Positions 17,141-24,025 of a DNA stretch of 64,000 nt are shown here, in pieces. Under the pieces are notes generated by a model, which was not told the DNA's origin, made no database searches, and saw only the letters and a list, made by a program, of their open reading frames with translations. The position numbers were made by a program, and so were the translations under genes. Each line of letters begins with the position of its first letter. Position 1 is the stretch's first letter. The stretch comes from Shimia_B sp038525525 (GTDB lineage: Bacteria > Pseudomonadota > Alphaproteobacteria > Rhodobacterales > Rhodobacteraceae): assembly GCA_038525525.1 (NCBI GenBank), contig JBCBHO010000001.1:806001-870000 (forward strand). Direction: 5' to 3'.

Positions 17141-18403
17141 ATGCTTGAGAAAGCCGTTCAGAAGTCACTGACGCAAGAGGGCGCGGACCCGTCGAAGGCG
17201 GGAAATTTCGTCACGCACCTCGTCTCCCTCACGTCGACGAAGCTGGCCGATGGCCTCATCGACCCCAAGCTCGTGCTGTCCTGGCTCCTGTCCGCGCTGG
17301 GCGCGCCCGCAGCAATCATCGGCGCGCTCGTCCCGGTGCGCGAGGCCGGAGCGCTCCTGCCGCAGATCGGGCTCGCCCGACTGATCCAGTCCCGGTGCTG
17401 TCGCAAGGCTGTCTGGGCCACGGGCTCCGCGCTTCAGGGGCTGGCCGCGCTCGGCATGGCGGCGGCCGCATTTCTCCTCGACGGCGCGACTGCGGGCTGG
17501 GCCGTGCTCGGCTGCCTCGCCCTTCTTGCGACGGCCCGCGCGGCCTGCTCGGCGAGCTACAAGGATATCGCTGCGCGGACGCTAGACGAAGGCACGCGCG
17601 GCACGGTCTCTGGTACCGCGGGCACCGTCGCCGCCGCTGCCGTCTTCGCCTTCGCGGCCGCCCTGGCTGTGGGGCTCCTACCCCTCGCGCCCGGCCTCAT
17701 CGCAGCCGCGCTGGCCATCGCGGGGGGCCTCTGGCTCCTCGGGGCGGCGGTCTTCCTGCGTCTCGAAGAACCGGCAGCCGAGGCCGATAGAAGCGCCATG
17801 GGCACGGAAGATCTCGTGCGGCCGCTCAAGGAAGATCCTGAATTCCGCGCCTATCTCGCCACGCGGGGCCTCCTCATCGCCACGGCCCTCGCCCCGCCTT
17901 TCATCGTGCTCCTGAGCAGCGGGACCGGGGAGGCCGGGCTCGGCAATCTGGGCGTGCTCATGATCGCCTCTGCCCTCGCAGCGATCGCGTCGAGCTATGT
18001 CTGGGGCCGCCTGTCGGATGCCTCGAGCCGTCGCACGCTCGCCTTTTCAGGCGCTCTCGCGGCCCTCGCGCTGGGCATTGCCGCCGCCCTCGGCTGGGCG
18101 ACAGTGAGTATCAACCTATTCGTGCTCGCCGCCGTGCTCTTCGTTGCGCAGATCGCCTACGAGGGCGTGCGCGCGGGTCGCAAGACGCATCTCACCGACA
18201 TGGAAACGGGCGACGACAAGGCGCTCTACACTGCGCTGTCCAACACGATGATCGGAGTGCTTCTGCTCGCGGGCGGCGCGTTCGGGCTTCTGGCGGACGC
18301 GCTGGGAGCCGCCGCAGTTCTCGCCGTCTTCGCTGCCATGGCCGCACTGGCCGCCGCCGTCGCGCTCGGCCTGAGAGAGGTGCAGGAGGACGACCAGACA
18401 TGA
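17141..18403 (+). CDS. MFS-type membrane transporter
   Basis: A 420-residue protein with about 11-12 hydrophobic segments, starting MLEKAVQKSLTQEGADPSKA with an unusually polar 45-residue N-terminus before the first helix. ATG 17141 follows AGGAGAA. The paired half-structure and the loop VWGRLSDASSRRTLAFSG (about residue 290) match the major facilitator superfamily. The substrate is unknown. It is convergent with rpsD and its TGA abuts the terminator at 18404-18433. Confidence 0.8.
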   Translation: MLEKAVQKSLTQEGADPSKAGNFVTHLVSLTSTKLADGLIDPKLVLSWLLSALGAPAAIIGALVPVREAGALLPQIGLARLIQSRCCRKAVWATGSALQGLAALGMAAAAFLLDGATAGWAVLGCLALLATARAACSASYKDIAARTLDEGTRGTVSGTAGTVAAAAVFAFAAALAVGLLPLAPGLIAAALAIAGGLWLLGAAVFLRLEEPAAEADRSAMGTEDLVRPLKEDPEFRAYLATRGLLIATALAPPFIVLLSSGTGEAGLGNLGVLMIASALAAIASSYVWGRLSDASSRRTLAFSGALAALALGIAAALGWATVSINLFVLAAVLFVAQIAYEGVRAGRKTHLTDMETGDDKALYTALSNTMIGVLLLAGGAFGLLADALGAAAVLAVFAAMAALAAAVALGLREVQEDDQT

Positions 18404-18433
18404 AAAAGGGCGCCACCGGGGCGCCCTTCCTCC
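18404..18433 (-). terminator. Terminator between MFS gene and rpsD
   Basis: AAGGGCGCC (18406-18414) and GGCGCCCTT (18420-18428) form a perfect 9-bp stem with a 5-base loop. On the minus strand the stem is followed by TTTTT, so it terminates rpsD efficiently. On the plus strand the tail is TTCCTCC, weaker, serving the MFS gene. Confidence 0.85.
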
Positions 18434-18454
18434 AATCGGTCTCGGCTCAGAAGC

Positions 18455-19075
18455 TTAGTTCTGAGCGTAGAATTCGATCACGAGGTTCGGCTCCATCATC
18501 ACCGGGTAAGGCACGTCCGAGAGGCCCGGCGTGCGCGTGAACGTCGCGGTCATCTTGGAGTGGTCGGCGTCGATGTAGTCCGGCACGTCGCGCTCGGGCA
18601 GCTGGATCGCCTCGAGGATCGCCGTCATCTGCTTGGAGCGGTCACGGACCTCGATCACGTCGCCTTCCTTCACGCGGTAGGAGGCGATGTTGACGAGCTT
18701 GCCGTTCACCCGCACGTGGCGGTGGTTCACGAACTGGCGCGCGGCAAAGATCGTGGGCACGAACTTCGCGCGGTAGACGACGGCGTCGAGGCGGCGCTCG
18801 AGAAGGCCGATCAGGTTCTCACCCGTGTCGCCCTTCAGACGCTCGGCCTCGGCATAGATGCGGCGGAATTGCTTCTCCGTCAGGTCGCCGTAATAGCCCT
18901 TGAGCTTCTGCTTGGCGCGCAGCTGCGTGCCGAAGTCGGACATCTTGCCCTTGCGGCGCTGACCGTGCTGGCCGGGGCCGTATTCGCGGCGGTTGACGGG
19001 GGATTTGGGGCGGCCCCAAATGTTTTCGCCCATGCGGCGATCGATCTTGTACTTGGCAGACGTGCGTTTGGTCAC
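18455..19075 (-). CDS. rpsD: 30S ribosomal protein S4
   Basis: A 206-residue primary 16S rRNA-binding protein. The GTG start at 19075 is preceded by AAGGAGAT and gives VTKRTSAKYKIDRRMGENIW. The S4 N-domain is followed by the S4 RNA-binding domain (LERRLDAVVYRAKFVPT, ARQFVNHRHVRVNGKLVN) and the C-terminal IEFYAQN. The gene is monocistronic, with its own promoter-like sequence and a structured leader upstream. Confidence 0.97.
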   Translation of the reverse strand: MTKRTSAKYKIDRRMGENIWGRPKSPVNRREYGPGQHGQRRKGKMSDFGTQLRAKQKLKGYYGDLTEKQFRRIYAEAERLKGDTGENLIGLLERRLDAVVYRAKFVPTIFAARQFVNHRHVRVNGKLVNIASYRVKEGDVIEVRDRSKQMTAILEAIQLPERDVPDYIDADHSKMTATFTRTPGLSDVPYPVMMEPNLVIEFYAQN

Positions 19076-19207
19076 GGCTGATCTCCTTCTGCGGTTGCGA
19101 AGGGCGTTGTCCTCTCCCGGGATTTGGCCCGGGCGACAGGGTCCCTCTTGCGAGGACCACCAACACCAATGAGTGCGGCGTATGCGTCCTATTGCCGAGG
19201 GAGTCAA
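19076..19207 (-). promoter_or_regulatory. rpsD: Candidate rpsD promoter and structured leader
   Basis: On the minus strand TTGACT (plus 19202-19207) and CATACG (plus 19179-19184) are 17 bp apart, a plausible sigma-70 promoter with a weak -10. The roughly 95-nt leader holds two hairpins: plus 19140-19158 (GGTC/GACC and CTC/GAG around a GCAA loop) and plus 19116-19133 (CCCGGG/CCCGGG around 6 bases). S4 autoregulates through mRNA structure in other bacteria, so this may be an S4-binding leader. That is inference. Confidence 0.45.
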
Positions 19208-19331
19208 TGCGCTGCCTGCAACCGGCTTGCAGCCACAAATGATATAACATAACAGCGGCTCCGCCAGCGCCCGGTGGTATTCCAATCCGAGCGCGAGCAA
19301 CGCGCAGTTTGAGCATCCCACAGGCAGGGCG

Positions 19332-19589
19332 ATGAACGAAAATCTCGGTCAGACGCGGATCCGGCGCCGCAAGCGCGCGGGCGATCCAATGCAGTGTTAC
19401 GACGCGCTTCCCGCGCCTGTGCGCTCCTGGCTGGCGCAGGCCGCGCTTCCATGGTCCCCGATCTCGGCGCAGCGGATCTGGGAGCGCGCCTGTGCGCGGG
19501 GGCTGGGCGAACTGGAGGCGCTCGCAGCGCTCACCGCGGCCGAAGCGCGCCTCCTTGAGAAAGACGGCCCTGCTCTGTCAGGCCGCTGA
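19332..19589 (+). CDS. DUF6525-like small basic protein
   Basis: An 85-residue protein: a basic start (RIRRRKRAGDPMQCYDALP), then PAPVRSWLAQAALPWSPISAQRIW and an Ala/Leu-rich helical end. The RRKR.GDPM..YDALP..LR.WLA.A.LPWSP pattern is shared by small Rhodobacterales proteins of this type. Function is unknown. It is divergent from rpsD. Confidence 0.65.
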   Translation: MNENLGQTRIRRRKRAGDPMQCYDALPAPVRSWLAQAALPWSPISAQRIWERACARGLGELEALAALTAAEARLLEKDGPALSGR

Positions 19590-19601
19590 GGCGAAAGGGC
19601 C

Positions 19602-20096
19602 TCAGAACGTCGCGTTCGCATTGGCGTTCCGCCCGCCCGTCAGCAGCACCACGAGCCGCATCGTCAGGTCGATCGGCTGGATCGCGTCCCAATGCTCCGC
19701 CAACCGCCCGTCCTCGAGCCGGAAGGTATCGGTGATGATGAAGCCCTTCTTCTCATTCCCGATATCGCGGTGGCGGAGGGTGACATGGCTGTGGGTCACG
19801 ACGATATCCCCGCTCGCCACGATGCGCTTCACGTCATATCCGTATTCGGGAAAGCGCCGCGTCAACGCGCGCAGGTAGCCCACCACGCCGGGCACGCCGT
19901 CGGGGATCGCACGGTTGTGTTGCAGGTAGGCCCCGCCGCCATGGGCGCGCAGCACCCCCTCGAAATCATGATCGTTCATGAGGCCCTGAAGAAAGGACAC
20001 AACGGTGGCGGCATGGGCGCGCTCGGTATCTGTCCAATGCGGCTCTGCAAGCGTGTCGAGTGTGATGGATCGTCTGGATCGGGGTGTGTGGGCCAT
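19602..20096 (-). CDS. SnoaL-like (NTF2-fold) protein
   Basis: A 164-residue protein starting MAHTPRSRRSITLDTLAEPH, after GAGGA. It has NTF2-fold motifs of the SnoaL-like ester cyclase group: FLQGLMNDHDFEGVLRAHGG, YLQHNRAIPDG, YGYDVKRIVASGDIVVTHSHV and DTFRLEDGRLAEHWDAIQPI. Many such proteins are annotated as polyketide cyclases, but no polyketide genes are here and the real substrate is unknown. The divergent HxlR regulator starts 120 bp away and may control it. Confidence 0.75.
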   Translation of the reverse strand: MAHTPRSRRSITLDTLAEPHWTDTERAHAATVVSFLQGLMNDHDFEGVLRAHGGGAYLQHNRAIPDGVPGVVGYLRALTRRFPEYGYDVKRIVASGDIVVTHSHVTLRHRDIGNEKKGFIITDTFRLEDGRLAEHWDAIQPIDLTMRLVVLLTGGRNANANATF

Positions 20097-20216
20097 GGGA
20101 CATCCTCGCTGGTACGTGGCTTTCCCGAGTGGTATGCATCCCGCACCAGATTGCAATTACGCACTATTCTGACACCTGGTATCCCAGACCAAACCACCGC
20201 AGCGGAGACCCAGCCC

Positions 20217-20585
20217 ATGCTCCCCATCGGCATCAACGACAAGGCACAGGCGCAGAACTGCCCGATCCGGTCCGTCCTCTCCAATGTCTCGGGCAAGTGG
20301 CGCATCCTCATCCTGCTCGGCCTCGAGGACGGCCCGCAGCGCTTCGGCGCGCTTAAACGCTGCATCGGCGACATCACCCAGCGGGTTCTGACGGAAAACC
20401 TCCGCGCCATGCAGCGCGACGGCTACCTCACGCGCAGCGTCGCGGAGGGGCCGCCCGTGGCCGTCTCCTACGCACTCACGCCCCTCGGACGCGATCTCTG
20501 CGAGCAAATGAAGCCGCTGGTGCACTGGTCAGCGGTGCACATGGTGGACGTGCGAAGCGCGCGAGAAGCCTATGACGCAGCCTGA
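20217..20585 (+). CDS. HxlR-family transcriptional regulator
   Basis: A 122-residue winged-helix protein. NCPIRSVLSNVSGKWRILIL contains the family Cys followed by the first helix. FGALKRCIGDITQRVLTENLRAMQRDGYLTR is the recognition helix and wing. The ATG at 20217 follows GGAG. HxlR regulators sense electrophiles or oxidation through the N-terminal cysteine (here Cys-14). It is divergent from the SnoaL-like gene, the usual arrangement for a local regulator and target. Confidence 0.85.
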   Translation: MLPIGINDKAQAQNCPIRSVLSNVSGKWRILILLGLEDGPQRFGALKRCIGDITQRVLTENLRAMQRDGYLTRSVAEGPPVAVSYALTPLGRDLCEQMKPLVHWSAVHMVDVRSAREAYDAA

Positions 20586-20606
20586 GATGGCACCGCGCCG
20601 AGGAGA

Positions 20607-21182
20607 TCAGTGCTGATTACGCCCGTTCGCGGGCACGACGCGCCAGGTCTCGCGGCAAAGAATGAGAAGATATAGGCGCCTCTCCCGCTCAAGGACGAAG
20701 CCCGCGGCCTCCGCCGAGCGGCGAAAGCGGGCAAACACCTCGTCCGTCCCGGGGCGGACATAGGAGAGTGCGACGTCAATCCGCGCGCCGCTCTGCCGGT
20801 AGATCCAGAGCGCATCGCTGCTCCGGCTGGCTTTCGTCACGGCGAGGCGGGCCATATCTTCCCATGCGACACGCTCGCGGCGTTCTCGTCGCAATGGCAT
20901 CCGCACCGAAATATCGAAGCCCCCCGCGCGAAACCAGACATTGATGCCAGACCGTTGCGGCACGAGGAGCAAGACGAGGGCAAGACAGACGAGCACGAGC
21001 GTGATCCCGGCCAGCCAGTAAAAAAGATCAGGCCACCGGAGCGCGGCGGCCCAGCCGTCGAGGTAAAGACCCGTCGCAACGGGCATTCCGGGAATGACAG
21101 CCATGCCAAAGAGCGCCGCGCCGAGGAGCTTGTTCACGCGGCCGGAGGCGCGGATGTCGCTGGGCCCGTCTCCCGCGCTCAC
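20607..21182 (-). CDS. Hypothetical two-helix membrane protein
   Basis: A 191-residue protein with two hydrophobic segments (about 18-40 and 52-74: FYWLAGITLVLVCLALVLLLV), then a soluble C-terminal domain of mixed beta/alpha type (GGFDISVRMPLRRERRERVAW). I recognise no family. It is convergent with the HxlR gene and 30 bp downstream of the Hint-domain gene on the same strand. Confidence 0.6.
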   Translation of the reverse strand: MSAGDGPSDIRASGRVNKLLGAALFGMAVIPGMPVATGLYLDGWAAALRWPDLFYWLAGITLVLVCLALVLLLVPQRSGINVWFRAGGFDISVRMPLRRERRERVAWEDMARLAVTKASRSSDALWIYRQSGARIDVALSYVRPGTDEVFARFRRSAEAAGFVLERERRLYLLILCRETWRVVPANGRNQH

Positions 21183-21212
21183 GAGGCCCGTCGCGCCGCT
21201 ACGGGGCGCGGC

Positions 21213-22250
21213 TCAGGCCGCATGCCCGAGGATGGCCGCCTCGCTCTTGCTCAGCACGCGCCGCGCCGCCTCTTCCCGCGTGGAGAAGCTGCGCACCGCC
21301 TCGGCCTGCGCCTCGGTCAGCGCCGCCTGGGCCGGGTGAAAGCTCTCGGTTTCGAGACCGTTGGCAAAGACGATCTCGTGCCGTTCGAACAGCACGTGGA
21401 TATAGGTCACCTCGCGCACCAACCGGTCGATCCAGATGCCCTGCCCGTCCGCGAGATCGCGCGCGCTCACGAGCACCTCCTCGGAATTGAAGAGCGCCCG
21501 TGCCTGCGCGCCTTTCACGAGCATCCGGTGTTCGGGCGAGACGACGAGTTCGGCATCAGGCCGCCCGGAGCCCAGCGCCGCCGACCGCAGCCGTACTGGC
21601 GCGAGCTCCGGCATGACATGGAGCCGCGCGCCTGTTATGCGGCGCGACCCCACCCAGAGCACCTCCTGGAGGCCGTTATCCTTTGTCTGGACCTTGTCGC
21701 CGGGCTTCAGCGCGGCCACGTCCGCCGCCCCATCTCCCAGCCTGATCTGGGTCCCGGGCGTAAAGCAGATCATGCGCCCCGCCTCGGGCGCCGTGCGCAC
21801 CGCGCGGTCGAGCGCCGGCGCGATGCGCGCCTCCACGATCCAAAGGTCGATATCGGCAGGTGGTACGTCGTCCACGAACATCGCAAGCGGGCGCGCGCCC
21901 GGCACGTCCACAAGCGTCACGACGTAGGCCGCGCGTCCATCCGTGACGACAAAGCAGTCGTCTCTGAGCGGCGCGAAGTCCGCGAGATCGACATCCTCGA
22001 GATCTGCCGTGTTTGCGCGAGCTGCGCCGACAAGCCTGCGGACTCTCTCCGCCGCTCGCCTGCGCAGCTCAGCGTCTCCGTTTGCCCCGTCTAGCCGCAG
22101 TATCGCGCCCGGCCCGTCCACGCGGACCACGTCCCCCGTCCAGCGCCAGGTCTTACTCGCTGCCAGCGCCGATGGGATCGCGGCGGTTTCGCCGTCTGTT
22201 TGCGTCTGCGACCAGGAGATGACGAACGTGCCTCGAAAGCCCGTTTCCAT
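21213..22250 (-). CDS. Hint-domain protein
   Basis: A 345-residue protein. The central Hint module starts at CFTPGTQIRLGDG (about residue 176) and continues with DVAALKPGDKVQTKDNGLQEVLWVGSR and VVSPEHRMLV, the Hint_2 form common in Rhodobacterales. Hint folds self-cleave in inteins and hedgehog proteins, here with the N-terminal Cys in place. No intein C-terminal Asn-Cys/Ser junction is evident. The N-terminal 170 residues and the C-terminal helical tail (LTEAQAEAVRSFSTREEAAR) are of unknown role. The start at 22250 is the best ATG; a longer N-terminus is possible. Confidence 0.75.
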   Translation of the reverse strand: METGFRGTFVISWSQTQTDGETAAIPSALAASKTWRWTGDVVRVDGPGAILRLDGANGDAELRRRAAERVRRLVGAARANTADLEDVDLADFAPLRDDCFVVTDGRAAYVVTLVDVPGARPLAMFVDDVPPADIDLWIVEARIAPALDRAVRTAPEAGRMICFTPGTQIRLGDGAADVAALKPGDKVQTKDNGLQEVLWVGSRRITGARLHVMPELAPVRLRSAALGSGRPDAELVVSPEHRMLVKGAQARALFNSEEVLVSARDLADGQGIWIDRLVREVTYIHVLFERHEIVFANGLETESFHPAQAALTEAQAEAVRSFSTREEAARRVLSKSEAAILGHAA

Positions 22251-22281
22251 GCCTGACGTCCTGCCCCGAGTGTTTTTGTTC

Positions 22282-22301
22282 AATGCTGCTGAGACAGCAT
22301 T
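22282..22301. promoter_or_regulatory. Inverted repeat upstream of the Hint gene
   Basis: AATGCTG (22282-22288) and CAGCATT (22295-22301) are perfect complements with a 6-bp spacer, 32 bp upstream of the proposed Hint-gene start. The size and dyad fit a repressor operator. No regulator can be assigned. Confidence 0.35.
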
Positions 22302-22433
22302 CTCACCCTTGTGCGAGATGCGTAGCACAGGGTGATTCGCGCTGGGAATCCCTAAAGTGATTCGGTCGCGTAAAAAGTGCAGCGGCGGCGCAGGAGGATC
22401 GCATGGGGCGCCCGCCACCCGGATGGCGCACGA

Positions 22434-22506
22434 GGCCCACCCGCGCTCTGGTCGGCGGGCGGGGGTGGGCGGGCGGGCCGTCCGTCGATCAGCGCGCGGG
22501 TGGGCC
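22434..22506 (+). repeat. 73-bp stem-flanked G-quadruplex repeat, copy 3
   Basis: The ends GGCCCACCCG (22434-22443) and CGGGTGGGCC (22497-22506) are perfect complements; three further pairs (CGC/GCG) extend the stem inward. The G-tract at 22457-22477 has runs of 3, 5, 3, 3, 3 with single-base loops. It lies 24 bp past the stop of the acyl-CoA synthetase at 22531, the same orientation relative to the upstream gene as copies 1 and 2. Confidence 0.85.
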
Positions 22507-22530
22507 CTGCCTGACGTGATGCAGTGGCGC

Positions 22531-24024
22531 CTAGCCCTCGAGCAGGGCGCGCAGCTCCGTCTTCAGCACCTTGCCGTAATTGTTCTTCGGCAGCGCTACG
22601 ATCTCGCGGTAGACCTTCGGCGCCTTGAAGCGCGCGATGTTGGCACGGCAATGGGCATCGAGGGCGCTCACATCGAGCGCACCGTCGCAGGCCACGAAGG
22701 CTACCACGATCTCGCCCCACTCCGCGTCCCGCTGACCCACGACTGCCACCTCGCGCACCCCCGGATGCGTGAGCAGCACCTCCTCCACCTCGCGCGGGTA
22801 AACGTTCGAGCCACCGGAGATGATCAGGTCCTTCGAGCGATCCACGAGGGTGACGTACCCGTCGGCGTCCATGTGCCCCATGTCCCCGGTCCAGAGCCAT
22901 CCTTCACGCACCGTCTTCGCGGTGGCCTCGGGGTTGTCCCAGTACCCCAGCATCACCGGCGTGCCCGCCACGGCGATCTCGCCCACCGCGCCGCGGGGCA
23001 GCTCGCGCCCGTCCTCGCCGAGGATACGCACTTCGACCACCGATTGCGCCGTACCCACGGAGCCGAGCCGCGCGGCCCAACGCCCGTGGGCGCGGTCGGC
23101 CACGTCTGCGCGCGCGAGCGCCGTGATCGCCATGGGGCACTCTCCCTGCCCGTAGACCTGCACGAAGCGCGGTCCCATCACCTCCACCGCCTCGATGATG
23201 TCGGCATTGTACATGGGCCCGCCGGCATAGACGATCGTCCGGAGCCCCTCCCCGGTGGCGCCCGTGGCCTTGGCATGATCCACGAGCCGCCGCACCATCG
23301 TGGGCGCGGCGAACATGTGCACCGATCCGAGCCGTGGCGCGAGCGCGAGGATCTCGCCGGGATCGAACCCGCCCGAACGGGGCACCACGTGCCGCGCGCC
23401 GCGCATCACATGCATGAAGTTGTAGATGCCCGCCGCATGGCTCATCGGCGCGGCGTAAAGCGCGGCATCTTCGGGCAGCACGTCATCGACATCGACGAAA
23501 TAGCTCAACGCCATGGCCTCGATATTGCCCGCGCTCATCATCACGCCCTTGGGCCGCCCCGTCGTTCCCGACGTGTAAAAGAGCCAGCAGAGATCGCCCG
23601 CCGCCATGGGCGCGGGCGCGTCGAGCGGCGCATGCCCGTACCAGCCCGGAAGCTCCCCGGCCTCCACCACCGCCACGTCGGTATTCAGCGCCGCGCCGAT
23701 ATCGGCGCTCACGATCGCCAGTTCCGCGCGGGCATTGCCGAGGATCCATTCAGCCTCCCGGGCATGAAGCTTGCCGTTGATGGGGATCGCCGCCGCCCCG
23801 GACCACCAAATGCCGTAGAAGGCCTCGAGATATTCCGTGCGGTTGGTCATGAAGATCGCCACGCGGTCTCCCGCGCCGATGCCACGCGCCCGGAGTGCGC
23901 CCGCGATCGCCGAGGCACGGCGCGCGAACTCGGCGTAGTTGGCCAGCACCTCCTCGCCATGGAGGAGTGCCGGAGCCTCCGGGCGCTTGCGTGCGGTGCG
24001 CGCCAACCACTCCGCCGGGTTCAT
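22531..24024 (-). CDS. AMP-binding acyl-CoA synthetase
   Basis: A 497-residue acyl/aryl-CoA ligase. The P-loop YTSGTTGRPKG (about residues 169-179), VYGQGECPM (A5 motif), WLWTGDMGHMDADGYVTLVDRSKD (A7/A8) and the catalytic lysine in LPKNNYGKVLKTEL are all present. The substrate is not predictable from sequence alone. The gene starts one base after the nrdJ stop (TGA-G-ATG), so the two are cotranscribed. Confidence 0.88.
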   Translation of the reverse strand: MNPAEWLARTARKRPEAPALLHGEEVLANYAEFARRASAIAGALRARGIGAGDRVAIFMTNRTEYLEAFYGIWWSGAAAIPINGKLHAREAEWILGNARAELAIVSADIGAALNTDVAVVEAGELPGWYGHAPLDAPAPMAAGDLCWLFYTSGTTGRPKGVMMSAGNIEAMALSYFVDVDDVLPEDAALYAAPMSHAAGIYNFMHVMRGARHVVPRSGGFDPGEILALAPRLGSVHMFAAPTMVRRLVDHAKATGATGEGLRTIVYAGGPMYNADIIEAVEVMGPRFVQVYGQGECPMAITALARADVADRAHGRWAARLGSVGTAQSVVEVRILGEDGRELPRGAVGEIAVAGTPVMLGYWDNPEATAKTVREGWLWTGDMGHMDADGYVTLVDRSKDLIISGGSNVYPREVEEVLLTHPGVREVAVVGQRDAEWGEIVVAFVACDGALDVSALDAHCRANIARFKAPKVYREIVALPKNNYGKVLKTELRALLEG

Positions 24025-24025
24025 C

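Noticed and set aside
19140..19340. tRNA or small stable RNA upstream of rpsD
   Set aside because: The hairpins do not form a cloverleaf and no CCA or T-loop sequence is present.
21213..22250. Intein
   Set aside because: The Hint domain has no C-terminal HN-Cys/Ser/Thr splice junction and is not embedded in a host protein.
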